A stretch of DNA of 64,000 bases from Stomoxys calcitrans (Eukaryota > Arthropoda > Insecta > Diptera > Muscidae), in the NCBI RefSeq assembly GCF_963082655.1, contig NC_081554.1, forward strand, positions 48,077,169-48,141,168, read 5' to 3'. The notes under the pieces were generated by a model. That model had not been told where the DNA came from. It did no database searches and was given only the letters and a program-made list of their open reading frames with translations. The position numbers and the translations under genes are program-made. Of the stretch, positions 51,996 to 63,320 are shown one piece after another. Numbering within the stretch: the first letter of the stretch is position 1; each line of letters starts with the position of its first letter.

Positions 51996-52215
51996 TCGTA
52001 ACATCAGAAAAATGTTCAGCGGTGGTTATCCCCTTACTAATGCTTGCGAGATCTGTGAGGTATCCTGCCATGTTTAAACTTCTCTACTAAGTGGTGTCGC
52101 TATGCGGCACGCCGTTCAGACTTGGCATAAAAAGGAGGCCCCTCATCATTGAGCTTAAACTTTAATCGGACTGCACTCATTGATACGAGAGAAGTATCAC
52201 TTGTTCCTGTTCATG
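51996..52215 (+). mobile_element. SINE body, second copy, g2
   Basis: Starts at ATATTCGTAACATCAG and repeats the g1 body (AAATGTTCAGCGGTGGTTATC) to the 3' end. GGAGGCGATGCTGGATATGC-like flanking text is also repeated at 51,955 and 52,272, so the duplication includes non-SINE sequence. Confidence 0.7.
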
Positions 52216-52319
52216 GAATATTTAGTAGAAACATCCAAATACAATTGACATAGTATTTAAACAAGAGCAGGCCTGAGGCGATGCTGAATATGCAGCCCAT
52301 TGAGGCCTATATTCGGAAC

Positions 52320-53600
52320 TTAGGCTGAGGGAGCTCGGCACGATGAAGAAGGATGGTTGGGGCCACAGTTCGATTCAGGTGTTATGGATGCGGAGGGTAG
52401 ACCGAGGAGAATCTCCGACTACCTGGCACCAGTACCGACTGGAGTGAGGACATTCGCAATTCGTTTTCCTTGGAGGGATGAATGGGAAGCGAATTCCGTA
52501 CTTGAGGAGAATGAGACCTCGATCTACACCGATGGCTCTAAGATGGAGTCAGGGACTGGACTGGGGGTCTACTTTGACGCACTCAATATCGGCATGCCTC
52601 TGAAACCGCCGGTCAGGCAGAGGTCTGTGTCATAGCAGTAGCCGCAAGGGAAATTCTGGTAAGGGATTTGCCGCCCTCAAAAATCAGAATTTTTGTGTAC
52701 AGTATGGTGGCGCTCAAGGCTTTGGGCTTAAGGATGGTGGGGTCGAGATGCGTGGCGGATTGTTTGGAGTCCCTGGATAGGCCCCGGATCCACAATATGA
52801 CGCTGACATGGGTTCCAGAAAATGAGAGAGCGGACAAGTGCGCCAGGTGAGTTCGTCTGCGCCGGGCGGACCAACCACCGGTCTTGCCTACGTGCCTTTA
52901 GTCGAGCTACTGAACACAGTTGATAGGATGGCCAGGGCGGCGTCGGTGGCGAGATGGCACTCGGTGGATGGTTGCCGGACTGCAAAGACGTTCTGGCCTG
53001 TCATCGATCGAAGGAGGACGAGGGAGTTGTTGGCGTTCGATAAGAGGTCGATGAGTACCTTAACAGGGGTCATAACCGGGCACTGTGCCATAGGCCGCAT
53101 AGCGGCGCGCATGGGAATACCGCACAATGACTTCTGTAGGAGTTGCTTTGATGAGGATGAAGAGGAGACTATTAAGCACTTGCTGTATTCATGTCAGGGT
53201 CTGCAGGGACGCAGGTTCTCCTTTCTGGGGAGCTTGAACGTACCTCTGGTAGGTCTCCTGAGATTTGTTTGAGAAACAGAATGGATCTGATGGGGGGCGA
53301 CCTAAGCTTTCGGCGTAGGTTCATCCGTGCTTGCGTTGGGATGGTCGTCGCTTGGGTTCACCATTCCTCCTGTTTTTTTTATTTGGGTATAACCTGTAGT
53401 CCAAGTTGTCACATCTTCTTTTTCCCTTTCAGCACTATTCGTAACCGGAGCTTAGAGTTCCAACCCGTGTGGTGCTCATAGCCATCTCGTTCCTTACCGT
53501 AAACCTCTTTCGTTATGCGCTTCACTCCCAGCAATGAGATCCATTGTGTTCGCTTAAAAAGAGAAGAGCGTAGGAGAATAGGAAAGAAGAATGGGAAAGA
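52320..53600 (+). mobile_element. LINE E, RNase H and C-terminal region
   Basis: RNase H: ETSIYTDGSKMESGTGLGVY (Asp), then after a frameshift VIAVAAREILV in place of the Glu motif, FVYSMVALKALG (the SDS Asp replaced), LTWVPENERADK. Then the connector RRTRELLAFDKRSMSTLTGV and zinc block CRSCFDEDEEETIKHLLYSC to a stop at 53,270; 3' region to about 53,600. A family distinct from LINE C and G, also degenerate. GC content is higher than the surroundings. Confidence 0.8.
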
Positions 53601-53611
53601 AGAAGAGGAAA

Positions 53612-53730
53612 ACAGGTAAAAACGCGCTAAGTTCGGCCCGGTATGCCTTTATAGGCAAGCAAAGGATAATGGATAAATATTGCTATGCTATTGGATCCAT
53701 AACAAGTTATGAACCGATCCGGGCCATACT
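53612..53730 (+). mobile_element. mini-me-like element, 5' end, interrupted by mariner remnant
   Basis: AACAGGTAAAAACGCGC and AAGTTCGGCCCGG, then GGACCATACTATTG boundary text at 53,731. It resumes at about 54,000. Confidence 0.7.
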
Positions 53731-53972
53731 ATTGGGTTGCCCAAAAAGTAATTGCGGATTTTTTTAAAAGAAAGTAAATGCATTTTTAACAAAACTTAGA
53801 ATGAATTTTTATCAAATTTATAATTGCCATTTTGTTCGATAACCTTTTGCCATCTTCCTGGCAAATTTAGTATTCCACGCTCATAGAACTTCTGGCCTTT
53901 ATATGCAAAAAACTGAACCAAGTGCGATTTTATAGCCTCATCATTGCCGAAAGTTTTACCATTTAAGGAAAT
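53731..53972 (-). mobile_element. Mariner element end with transposase C-terminus
   Basis: Starts with the same TTGGGTTGCCCAAAAAGTAA end as the MITEs and AAAGTAAATGCATTTTT sub-terminal text. Then the minus strand encodes FGNDEAIKSHLVQFFAYKG and FYERGILNLPGRWQKVIEQN, which matches the C-terminal pattern of mariner transposases. The rest of the element is missing. This ties the MITE family to a mariner parent. Confidence 0.75.
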
Positions 53973-53999
53973 AGGTTTGGATGATGGAGACCATAGTAC

Positions 54000-54087
54000 A
54001 AGGCATTGTACAAAATTTCAGGGTTGACCTTTAGGGGCTTAAGAAGACAAATCGGGAGATTGATTTATAGGGAAGCTATATCAGGTT
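54000..54087 (+). mobile_element. mini-me monomer before SINE insertion
   Basis: Monomer text ending AGCTATATCAGGTTATG. Holds the left copy of the SINE target duplication. Confidence 0.7.
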
Positions 54088-54390
54088 ATGGCGGAGGCCA
54101 CCGTAGCGCAGAAATTAGCATGTCCGTCTATGACGCTGAACGCCTGGGTGCGAATCCAGGCGAGACCATCAGAAAAAAATGTCAACGGTGGTTTGCTCCA
54201 CCTTACGTCGGCAACATTTGTGAGGTACTATGCCATGTAAAGACTTCTCTCCAAAGTGGTCTCGCACTGCAGCACGCCGTTGGGACTCGGCTATAAAATG
54301 GAGGACCCTTATCATTGAACTTGAATTTGAATCGGACTGCACTTAATTTTCCCCCCTATTTCTTGATGGAATGTTCATGGTCAATATTTG
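54088..54390 (+). mobile_element. tRNA-derived SINE, complete, reference copy
   Basis: 303 bases flanked by TATATCAGGTT (54,077-54,087 and 54,391-54,401). A-box region TAGCGCAGAAATTAGCATG; B-box GGGTGCGAATCC (one change from GGTTCGAATCC). Then a tRNA-unrelated body and a 3' end finishing GGTCAATATTTG. It would be transcribed by Pol III and moved by a LINE; the partner LINE is unknown. Confidence 0.9.
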
Positions 54391-54401
54391 TATATCAGGT
54401 T

Positions 54402-55230
54402 TTGGTTCATGGGCAATATTTGCGTATTCAGGCCATATTTGGCACTTTAGTTGAAAGTCACAGATGAAGTCGTTGTTCATTTCAGCCAGATCAGACAATA
54501 ACTGCGTCTTCTAGGAGCTCAAGTAGTGCAATCGGGAGATCGGTTTATATGGTAGCTATATAACGTTTTCGATCGATTCAGACTATTCTTGGCACGTATG
54601 TTGGAGTTCATAGAATAAGTCGTTGTGTGAAATTTCATCCAAATCTGATAAAAATAGGCTCAAGAAGTATAATCGGGAAATTGGTTTATATGGCAGCTAT
54701 ATCAAGTTTTGAACCGATTCGGGCCATACTTGGCTCATCTGTTGAATCGGATAACAATTGCGCCCTATAGGGGCTCAAGAAGTATAATCGAGAATTCGCT
54801 TTATATAGGATATATATCAGGTTTTTGTCCGATTCGATTACTTGGCATGTATGTTGGTGGTGATAGAAGATGTCATTGTGCGAAATTTCATCAAAATTGG
54901 ATAATAATTGCACCCCCTAGAGGCTGAAGAATTCATACTGGGAGATCGGCTTATGCGGCAGAGATAACGAAAAATCATTCGATTTGGCCCATCATAACAA
55001 TCCCAACCAACCTGCACTAATAAGAAGTATTTGTGCAAAATTTGAAGTACCTACCTATACTCCTTCGGAAGTTAGCGTGCTTTCGAGAGACATACAGACG
55101 GACCAACATGGCTAAATCGGCGATTAAGAATTTATATACTTTGTTGGGGTTTCAAATCAATATTTCGATGTGTTACAAACAGGGTGTAGAAATTAATATA
55201 CCCCCATCCAATGGTGGAGGGTATAAAAAT
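54402..55230 (+). mobile_element. mini-me-like element, main part after SINE
   Basis: Monomers (GGTTTATATGGTAGCTATAT; GGCAGCTATATCAAG), a minimal GACATACAGACGGACC, core CGATTAAGAATTTATATAC, end ATCCAATGGTGGAGGGTATA at about 55,225. Confidence 0.85.
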
Positions 55231-56770
55231 AGGTCCACCATAGTATGGCGCAAGGCAGTAGAACGAGGAAAGAAGGGAAGGAGAAACCAAACACCTATTA
55301 CGATTTAAAGTGGTTCATTTCATACGATTTTGTTTTCCCATAAACCCTTAGGAGGCCTAAGCTAGCACGAAGATTCAGATAGGTCGACTTTAAACGGAGT
55401 GATTATTATTGCTATGCAATTAAGAAAGGTTATACCAGGAGGCAATTTCAAAACCTTGTGTTTGACAACCATATTGCTTTCAATTTTGCTATGGCAATAC
55501 TTATGGCCTAGGGAACGGGTTTGTTGTGGTTACCTTATATTTTTTTTTAGCTATGATAATATTATGCCCATGAGTTTCATTGGAAGTTTCAGTTTCGTAT
55601 CACTGTGTCCTGCCAAAGCAGTCACATGGTTCATATAGGATATATTTGCAAACGTCACCTACAAAACTGGCTGAGTGTAGCACGACTCGTGGGTGAGGGT
55701 GACGACTATCGCACAAACACAACAATATATTCAGTTGAGAAAGTAGGTTAAATTCGTTTCTTTTATGGGTGCATCTTGTACTCTTGTGTACAAGTGTGGT
55801 AACACAAATTCACAACAAAGGCTTTACTTGCGTTGGTTACGCGAGTGTGATAGTTGTAGTTGTGCCATCATACAACACATGCAAGAAAACAAGAAGAAGA
55901 ATAACAAGTCTCACATGAATATCAGATGTAAAGAAAAGAATTCATGCCGCAAACAATTGGCAGCCAGAAGAGCAACGCTACAAATACATATAAAACATAA
56001 AACCTCAAGCACTTCTACCACTTGCGTTTGGGGTTTTTGTTTTCGTTTCACACTAAGAAAATAAATGATTTTACACGTTTTTCTTTTACATTCCTGCACG
56101 GTTCCCCTTAAGTTGTGTTGTTTGTGTTAATGAAAATTGTGTTGTTTGTTTGTTTGGTTTTTGGCCCATGGTAGCGTTTAGTGAGAAAAGCTGGCATAAG
56201 TGTTATTGAGTTTTGCTCTGTTTGAAGAGCCGGCATATTGTGAATGAATCCGTTGGGCCTTTTATGTGGGTACATGGTTACGTATGATTGATGGTAGCTG
56301 CAAATTTTAACTGAGATGTTTATCATACGACAGGGTGTGCAACCAATGCCATTTTTTATGTACAGTGTGGATGATAAGGGCATTTTGTTTTTTAATGTGT
56401 TTATATTTATTGCAGTTAAAGGATAGGTTAGAAGAATGCATAACTTTACAAAAGAAAATAAACATTGTAAAACGGATTGAAAAATAGAAGATATCACCAA
56501 AAAGGGGTTAGAAGGTCCATCGAATATTTGGTAGTTACAAAAAAGAGGCGTAATTTCATTTGAACCTTATAAGGTAACTGAAATCGATGGCATATAGCCT
56601 CATATGTTAATAAGGGCAGTGCTACACTCGGCTTCTTGAGGCAATTTTGAGGCTCTGCGTTTTGCTTGACCATGTGCCGAGTGGATGGCAGGAAATTAGG
56701 GTGGTTTCATCTAGAAAGCAGGAAAATCGAGCCACTCCCTGCCAAATGAATACAGGCGGATAAGAGTCTC
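55231..56770. other. Unique AT-rich sequence
   Basis: No recognised gene. A 99-codon ATG frame at 55,765-56,064 is Lys/Cys-rich, unconserved in style and unsupported; an initiator-like TCAGTTG at 55,731 precedes it. About 1.5 kb without obvious repeats, so it may be intron or intergenic host DNA. Confidence 0.35.
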
Positions 56771-56779
56771 TGCTTCATC

Positions 56780-57440
56780 TTAAAGAACCTTCTCGACCCT
56801 TGATTGGTAAGCAGCTATTAGCAATTTTACACTGTATTTTTGGATCGTCTTGAAGTTTGAAGGGGCTACTCGATTGATTCGACCCCACTCAGAAATGGCC
56901 AGCAAATCCTGGCAGAGTGTATCGTTCACAACCTGCCACTTGTCCTCAATCTCTCGAAGACTCGGCCTTTGAGTACAAATGACTGTTACTGTCATCCGCA
57001 AATGAGTAGATCGGATTCGATGTCTGAATAAACAGATCGTTGATGAAAATAAGACAAAGAGCAGGAGAAAGGACAGGGCCTTGGGGTAATCTGCGATCAA
57101 ATTATGCTCATTGGATGAGAACCCATCTATAACGACTCGTATAGTGCGATCTCTGGGAAAGCTCAAAATAAGTCGAGCGAAGTCATTACCGACACCAAAT
57201 GCGACATAGTAGTGCACCGTGTCAGACCCTATTGGAGATATCCAGAGCCACACCCTTACTCTCACCAAACTGGTGGATTGAACTACTTCAACGTTCCGAC
57301 CGAAATGCCATGAAGTCGCCGGTAGAGCAATTTCTGCGGAATCCATACTGTTGGTCACTAAGAAGGTCATTAGACTCTAAATACCTCACAATATGGTGAT
57401 TAACCATGCTCTCCATAACCTTGGACAGATACATTTTTCA
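56780..57440 (-). pseudogene. LINE H reverse transcriptase fragment, broken
   Basis: On the minus strand from 57,440: KVMESMVNHHIVRYLESNDL, QQYGFRRNCSTGDFMAF, GESKGVALDIS (palm motif A Asp), then FGVGNDFARLILSF and RTIRVVIDGFSSNEHNLIA. YADD is lost among frame changes near 57,000. A later linker reads WQVVNDTLCQDLLAISEWGR. Jockey/CR1-like style, family not pinned down. Confidence 0.7.
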
Positions 57441-57529
57441 CTAAGGGGAGCGGTTGATTGCTATCTGGCAGGAAAGAGTCCCTGCAAATATATCAGCCAA
57501 CTGGTTAGTCTTATCCTGAAAACACTATA

Positions 57530-57571
57530 CCCAGGTACTTGGCCGCTTCTTCGAGAGGCCAAGTACCTGGG
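57530..57571. repeat. Perfect 15-base hairpin
   Basis: CCCAGGTACTTGGCC (57,530-57,544) and its complement (57,557-57,571), 12-base loop. Lies in RT-thumb-like text (AKYLGR) of a LINE, so one arm is an inverted duplicate. Confidence 0.85.
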
Positions 57572-57619
57572 ACGTAATTATTGAGCAGACACTAAACTGG
57601 AGAAGGTACATCGAGGAGA

Positions 57620-57668
57620 TCCTACCGATCAAGTAAGGCTCCTGTTGTAACTTACTTGATCGGTAGGA
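57620..57668. repeat. Perfect 18-base hairpin
   Basis: TCCTACCGATCAAGTAAG (57,620-57,637) and its complement (57,651-57,668), 13-base loop, 49 bases after the previous hairpin. Confidence 0.85.
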
Positions 57669-57720
57669 GTTGGAAGGTAGGGCTGGACCTTCGTCAGGCT
57701 GTAGTAGTTGTGGCCTCCGC

Positions 57721-58500
57721 ACAATGATCGAGAAGAAAAAGTGTACCGAGGCGGTAGTTAGGAAGGAGTACGACGTTAAGACCAGGCATGATGCATTGGA
57801 TGTTACGGGGCGGTTGTTGGGCCGATTCTGCCATCAGGATCTGATTAGCTGTGAAAATGAAGGGGGTACCTTATTGTATTTGAAAGTAGGGTGTGCATAA
57901 CGAAATAGCCACTTAAGCCTAGTAAGTACTAAGTTCAATCGCATGAAAATTTTCTATTAATTGTTTGCAAAATTTGCCGCATTTTCACAAACAAAACTCA
58001 TACAATGGCACACAATCAAAGCAACTTAATTTAAACAGAGTTGTTTGTGGCCCAATTCGTGAACAATTAATTACAATTGCTATTAATTGTGCGAAATGTC
58101 GCTTTTGTTCAAAGAACTAAAAGCACTTCTTCGAAATCTGCTGGCATTGTTTTGGTATCCGTGATCGTGGAAGGACCCTTAAGATATTAAAATCGCCCCA
58201 CCCTAATTCACATACATGAAGGTGTGTCGGGATGGAGTTTTGCTCTTGCTTCTCTTTGTATATCTCTTGACCTGCCTATTTTGTCTATAGTTCTGATCTG
58301 GGGAAACATGCCACTTCTTTACCCCCTTATTTAACCTTTCTGCAACTAGGGTATCACAATGGACCAAATGAGCATGAATTTTCATTCATGGTGTGATACC
58401 CATTCAACCTAAATTTAAACCAATGGTATTGCTCTCAAAGAATCGAAGCTGAAACTCTTTAAAATGGTTAATAAGAGGATATAGCAGTTATCAAACAGTA
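57721..58500. other. LINE remnant edge and unique DNA
   Basis: The first about 150 bases are GC-richer and may be the end of a LINE. The rest is unique AT-rich DNA with no gene seen. Confidence 0.35.
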
Positions 58501-58575
58501 TTTCCTATTAGATTTGTTGAGAATCTAAAGGGCGCAGTTCCTCCCCGATTTGGCTCTTTGTATATTGACTTCTAT
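58501..58575 (-). repeat. Short mini-me monomer piece, reverse
   Basis: GAATCTAAAGGGCGCAGTTCC and CCCGATTTGG only. Confidence 0.5.
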
Positions 58576-59735
58576 TACGTCTTTCAAAACCCAGGAAAAG
58601 TAGGAACCAAATCACAGAAATGTGAAACAGTTGGAGGATTATCTGTTGATATTTTTCGGTTATGTTGCCATGAAATTTAATCAAAATAATTTCTGCCCTT
58701 GATCAGTTCTACAAATACTTAGTTTGATTTTACATATTTACTTCTTAGTTGTCAATTTTTATTTGTGTTCACAAAATTTATCATAAAATTCATTTTAAAC
58801 CAATTTTTCTTGTTTTAATAAACAGTTTCTAATAACGTATATGTGTTCCAAGCTAACATACATGTATATCCATGACCAATTGTCTTATTGTTGTGACAAC
58901 AAATATAAGTACTATTATGCACATCATTTATTTGCCGTCAGTCAAGACAAATAGAGTTCACCAGCATTCCCTCTAAATCCTTAGCCAACTGATAAACTTC
59001 AACAAAACAAACCTTGGATGATAAAGAGAATTGTACACAACATGCATACATCACACTAACACCTATACGTGCGTGTATATGGTAGTGCAAGATATGCAAA
59101 ATCCATAGATGTTTACATGAAGATACTCATCTAAGCAATGTCATGTTGTTGTGATAACTGGCAACCATGACATTAATAAACAGCCACAACCACAACAATA
59201 ACAACAACATTGGTGATGAGGATGCTTAAGAGGATGTTTGCAATTACAGTTGAGGTACTAATGTTGTTATGCTTTGTGTACCATCCATCCGTTTGCTCTC
59301 TCTCTCTCTCTTTCGCTGTCTGCTTCGCTCTCTCTCTCACTATTTTGTATCTTCTTCTTTAGCCCTTTATGATTTTAAATGGGTGCAGAAAACCTTGGTC
59401 TAAGGTCATATTTGATTTTTAGAGAGACAGGTAGAGGAACAAAATAAAGTAAAAATTTTAAATATTCATTGTTTAAAACATTAACCCAAACTTTCAAAAA
59501 AGTCAGGGGGTTTTATTCAAACAACAAGGTGCGTATGGTATACGCAAGATACTTATTTGTTTTGGGCGTTAGTTATTAGGATTAAATCTATGAGTAGTTA
59601 TTGAATGTGTTGAACAAAGAGAAGAAGAAGTTATAAAGGGCCAATTTTTGGATTAAGCGAATGCAAATGGCAATAACGGCCAGGGTATAACTTCTAATTT
59701 GAACTCATCTTCCCAAACCTGTACCCTTAGTAATG
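58576..59735. other. Unique AT-rich sequence with (CT)n tract
   Basis: (CT)n at 59,296-59,340 and an AACAACAATAACAACAAC run near 59,190. No gene recognised. GAGA-type tract could mark regulatory DNA. Confidence 0.4.
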
Positions 59736-59737
59736 AC

Positions 59738-59972
59738 ACCTCCCACAGTAGGATAGAATCGAAAAAAATAGTAAAAAATATGTCATTTGAGAACTGATAG
59801 ACAAAATTCTTTGAAATTTTAAAAGGTAAGAGCTGACCCTAGGCGCTTGGCTGCCTCTTGGCGGGGCCATAAAGTTGGTCACATTGATATTTCAAAAAAA
59901 TGTGCGGGCTGGCAAATCTTCATTAGTTTTCCGTTCTCAAATGGCATATTTTTTACTAGTTTTTTCTATCCC
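59738..59972. mobile_element. hAT-like MITE, copy 2
   Basis: Terminal inverted repeats of about 50 bases (left GTAAAAAATATGTCATTTGA, right TCAAATGGCATATTTTTTAC), same family as 49,454-50,054 but only about 235 bases and without the inserted mariner MITE. Confidence 0.7.
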
Positions 59973-60076
59973 AATAGAGGTCCTTTACCATTCTTATTAT
60001 CTTATGTATGTATGAAGCCAACGTTCATCTTCATTCATTAAGATATGTGAATTTTGGAGTATAGCTTATACAGAAA

Positions 60077-60965
60077 ATGACCGGGGAGATTTGCAATATT
60101 GGGAAAGAGGTCCGCGGACTATTTAACAGAGCACGTCGTAAAAAAGCGGAAGTTTATTGGGATGTGTATTACACACAGCTCAAGGAATACAATAAGATTA
60201 CCAGAGCGGCACAACGTGCCTCCTGGAAGCTTCTCTGCGAACAGGTCGATATTGTTAATGACGCCGCCAAGATAAAAAAGTTTCTCTCAAAAACCCATGT
60301 CCAAATTGAAACTTTAGTATACGACAAGAGAGTGAGAGCAGAGACAACGGAGGACATGTTGAGGCTTTTGATGAAAACCCGTTTTCCACAGGATACGAAG
60401 AGACTCACGGAGACATCGGAATCTTGGAATAATGAAGTTGATCGAAGGTTTATAATTACTGAAGAAGTCCTTGGGGAGCTTCAAACCATTTAAGTCACCC
60501 GGTCCTAATGGAATATTTCCAGCGTTACTACAGAAAGAGACAGACTATCTGGCGCCTCATCTGGCCAATATTTTCACAGCGTGCCTAGGACTTGCATATA
60601 CTCCGAAAGCCTGGCAGGAGGCAAGGTTGGTGTTTATACCCAAGCCCGGCAAGGCAAGTTATGGGACACCAAAGTCACACAGACCCATAAGCCTTCCTTT
60701 GACATAGGCATACTGTTTTTGTTTGAGCAGTTCGCTGGATGACCTACTATGTATCATGATGTCCATAATACGTTCCATGGGACTTCCTTGGACGAGGTTG
60801 TCCATAAAATAGAAGAATCCTTCGATGTCAAAACGTACACCCTGGCGACATGCATTGACATCGAGGGGGCTTTTAAAAATGTCCGGACCGACACACTGAT
60901 CCAATCCTTCGCCCAGAACCGGGTGAACCCTGTCCTTAGAGACTCGATAACCTATATACTATATA
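60077..60965 (+). pseudogene. LINE C linker and RT N-terminal half, broken
   Basis: The first frame (MTGEICNIGKEVRGLFNRAR to EEVLGELQTI) ends at 60,493. After a frameshift: SFKPFKSPGPNGIFPALLQK, YTPKAWQEARLVFIPKPGKA, then HRPISLPLT stop where inverted sequence begins. The palm resumes at EVVHKIEESFDVKTYTLATC and IDIEGAFKNVRTDTLIQSF (Asp of motif A present). Confidence 0.8.
60697..60780 (-). other. Inverted segment inside LINE C
   Basis: The minus strand of these about 84 bases reads MERIMDIMIHSRSSSELLKQ then KQYAYVKGR, exactly the RT text expected here on the plus strand. It was flipped in place. Confidence 0.8.
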
Positions 60966-60967
60966 AC

Positions 60968-61265
60968 AGGAGGTCACCGTAGCGCAGAGGTTAGAATGTC
61001 CCCCTATGACGCTGAACGCCTGGGTTCGAATCCTGTCAAGACCATCAGAAAAAATTTGGTTTCCCCTCTTAATGTTGGCAACATTTGTGATGTACTGTGC
61101 CATGTAAAACTTCTCTCCAAAGAGGTGTCGCAAGGACTCGGCTATAAAAAGGAGGTCCCTTATCATTGAGCTTAAAACTTAAATCGGACTGCACTCAATG
61201 ATATGTGAGAAGTTTGCCCTTGTTCCTTAGTGGAATGTTCATTGGCAAAATTTACATTTGCATGG
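60968..61265 (+). mobile_element. SINE inserted in LINE C
   Basis: GAGGTCACCGTAGCGCAGAGG, B-box GGTTCGAATCC, body and 3' end TGCATGG. Splits the RT (ILYNR | RGINC-like). A short AACAGG at both edges may be a remnant duplication. Confidence 0.8.
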
Positions 61266-62160
61266 AACAGGGGGATAAATTGCGGGTCCCATGACATAAA
61301 TATATAACGGAGAAGGTGGCACAAGGCACGCCACAGAGGGGCATTTTATCGCCACTCCTATGAGGGATCACCATAAATGACCTATTACAGATGCTGACTG
61401 AGGAGGAAGTTGAACCCCGAACAGACTATGTTATAATATTTCTTAGGGGTAAGGGTGCGAACGAGCTTTGCAGAAGGGCTGAAAGGGTCTTGCATATGGC
61501 ATATGACTGGGCTAGACCCAGAGGTCTCAATGTTAACCCAGAGAAGACTGAAATATTCCTGTTCTCGAGGAAGACGAAGGTGGGCCAATTTAACGCACCA
61601 CGTTTTCTCAATTAGACGATTTCGATATCTGAGAAGGTCAAATACTTGGGTGTGATCTTGGACAGGAAACTGAATTGGGCATTATGTAGACGGGCCGTAG
61701 GCTCGAAATGGTGCTTGAATCTGAGGATAGTCCACTGGTTCTACAGGAGCGTGATTAGACCTATATTTATTTACCCCTCAGTAGTTTGGTGGACTGCTAT
61801 GGAGAAAAAATGCAACATAAGGACCATACAACAGGTTCAGAAATCATGTTGTCCTGGCATAGGCGGAGCGATGAGGACCACACCCACTAGGGCACTGGAG
61901 ACTATTCTAGTTATCCGACCCAGTGACATACAGATTAAGTGTGAGGCAGCCACTGCGGCTATGAGACTTAAGACGATGGGAGAATGGATTGAGGGTGGGA
62001 GCAGCTCATACCATCGCAGTATAATCGAGGCGACGATAGGAAACCTGGAAGGAAGGGAAGAGGTTTCCGAGCGGGTACCTGAGATGAACCTTGAAGTCGA
62101 GTGCGATGACCTGGTGCCATCGGCACAGTCTTGGTTTGACGGAACCCTAGTATTGTCATC
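61266..62160 (+). pseudogene. LINE C RT C-terminal half, broken
   Basis: Palm motif C is replaced (EPRTDYVIIFLRGKG where YADDVIILLRGK is expected). Then ERVLHMAYDWARPRGLNVNP, KTEIFLFSRKTKVGQFNAPR, a stop, and GVILDRKLNW joined to LCRRAVGSKW with a deletion. Then AMEKKCNIRTIQQVQ, MRTTPTRALETILVIRPSD and MGEWIEGGSSSYHRS. Confidence 0.75.
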
Positions 62161-62161
62161 T

Positions 62162-63230
62162 GGAAGATCATGTACACGGATGGATCAAAGCTAGAGGACT
62201 GAGTAGGCCTGGGGTCTACATTGAGATCCCAGAGACTGAGATCTGTTTTAGACTGCTTGATCATAATACGGTCTAATACGGTCCTGCAGGCGGAGATCCG
62301 GGCGATCACGGAATGCGTGACGTGGTGTGGTTTTCATGCGAGGACGTCTGGTGTGAACATGTTTACCGACAGTAAAATTGCCATAAGGGAAATAAGGGTC
62401 AGGAGGGTAAGGTCACGAACAATCTTGCAGTGTAAGAAGGAGAGGGTGCCAAGCCATAACGGAGTAAGGGGGAAAGAAAGGACATACGATTTGGCGGTGA
62501 AATCCAGAGAACTGCCGTCGATAAACTTGGTTAACCCGATGCCTTTCGGGTTAACGCAGTCCGATTTAAGGTCGTGGTCGACACACGGGCATGTAACATT
62601 GTGGCATAGCGAAACAGTCGGTAGGACGGCGAAAATCCTATGCGGTAATCCAGATCGTGAGAGATCATATTACAAGGATGGATCAAAGCTAGAGGACAGA
62701 GTTGGCGTGGGGTCTACATTAAGAACCCAGGGACTGAGATCTGTTTTAGACTGCCTGACCATAATACGGTCCTGTAGGTGGAGTTCCGGTCGATCACGGA
62801 ATGAGTGAGGTGGTGCGGTACTAACGCGAGGACGTGGAGCATTAACATCTTTACGGACAGTAAAATTGCCATAAGGGCAAAAACAACCGGCAGGTTAAGG
62901 TCACGAGCAGTCGTGCAGTGTAAGAAGGAGATTAACGCCTTCTCTGATGATGGCACGATCCGCATCGTTTGGGTGCCGGGCCATAACGGAATAAGCGGGA
63001 ATGAAAGGGCAGACGATTTGGCAGTGAAGGCCAGAGGACTGCCGTCTATAAACTTGGTTAACCCGAAGCCTTTTGGATCGACGCAGTCCGATTTAAGTGC
63101 GTGGGCGACGAAAGCGCATGTAAGACTCTTGAACAGCGAAACAGTCGGAATCTTATTGGGTGAAAATCTTATGGGGATCCGGATCGTGAGAGGACAAGGC
63201 TACGAATATTACTGAAAGGAAGTAAGAAGG
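62162..63230 (+). pseudogene. LINE C RNase H, tandemly duplicated
   Basis: Two direct copies: 62,162-62,661 and 62,662 to about 63,190. Both start AGATCAT..., AC..GGATGGATCAAAGC. Motifs: first copy FTDSKIAIREI and PSHNGVRGKERTYD; second copy YKDGSKLEDR, IFTDSKIAIRAK and VPGHNGISGNERADD. Frameshifts in both. The second copy keeps more of the active-site pattern. Confidence 0.75.
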
Positions 63231-63320
63231 AGGTGAGTTAAGCTTTTGGTATCATAACGGGACACATAGGATTACGAGCTCACTTATGCGAAATCGGTGC
63301 AGCAAGTGATAGCATGTGTA

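Noticed and set aside
55765..56064. 99-codon Cys/Lys-rich ORF as a gene
   Set aside because: ATG start, but no promoter spacing, domain, or poly(A) support; kept only as a note on the unique region.
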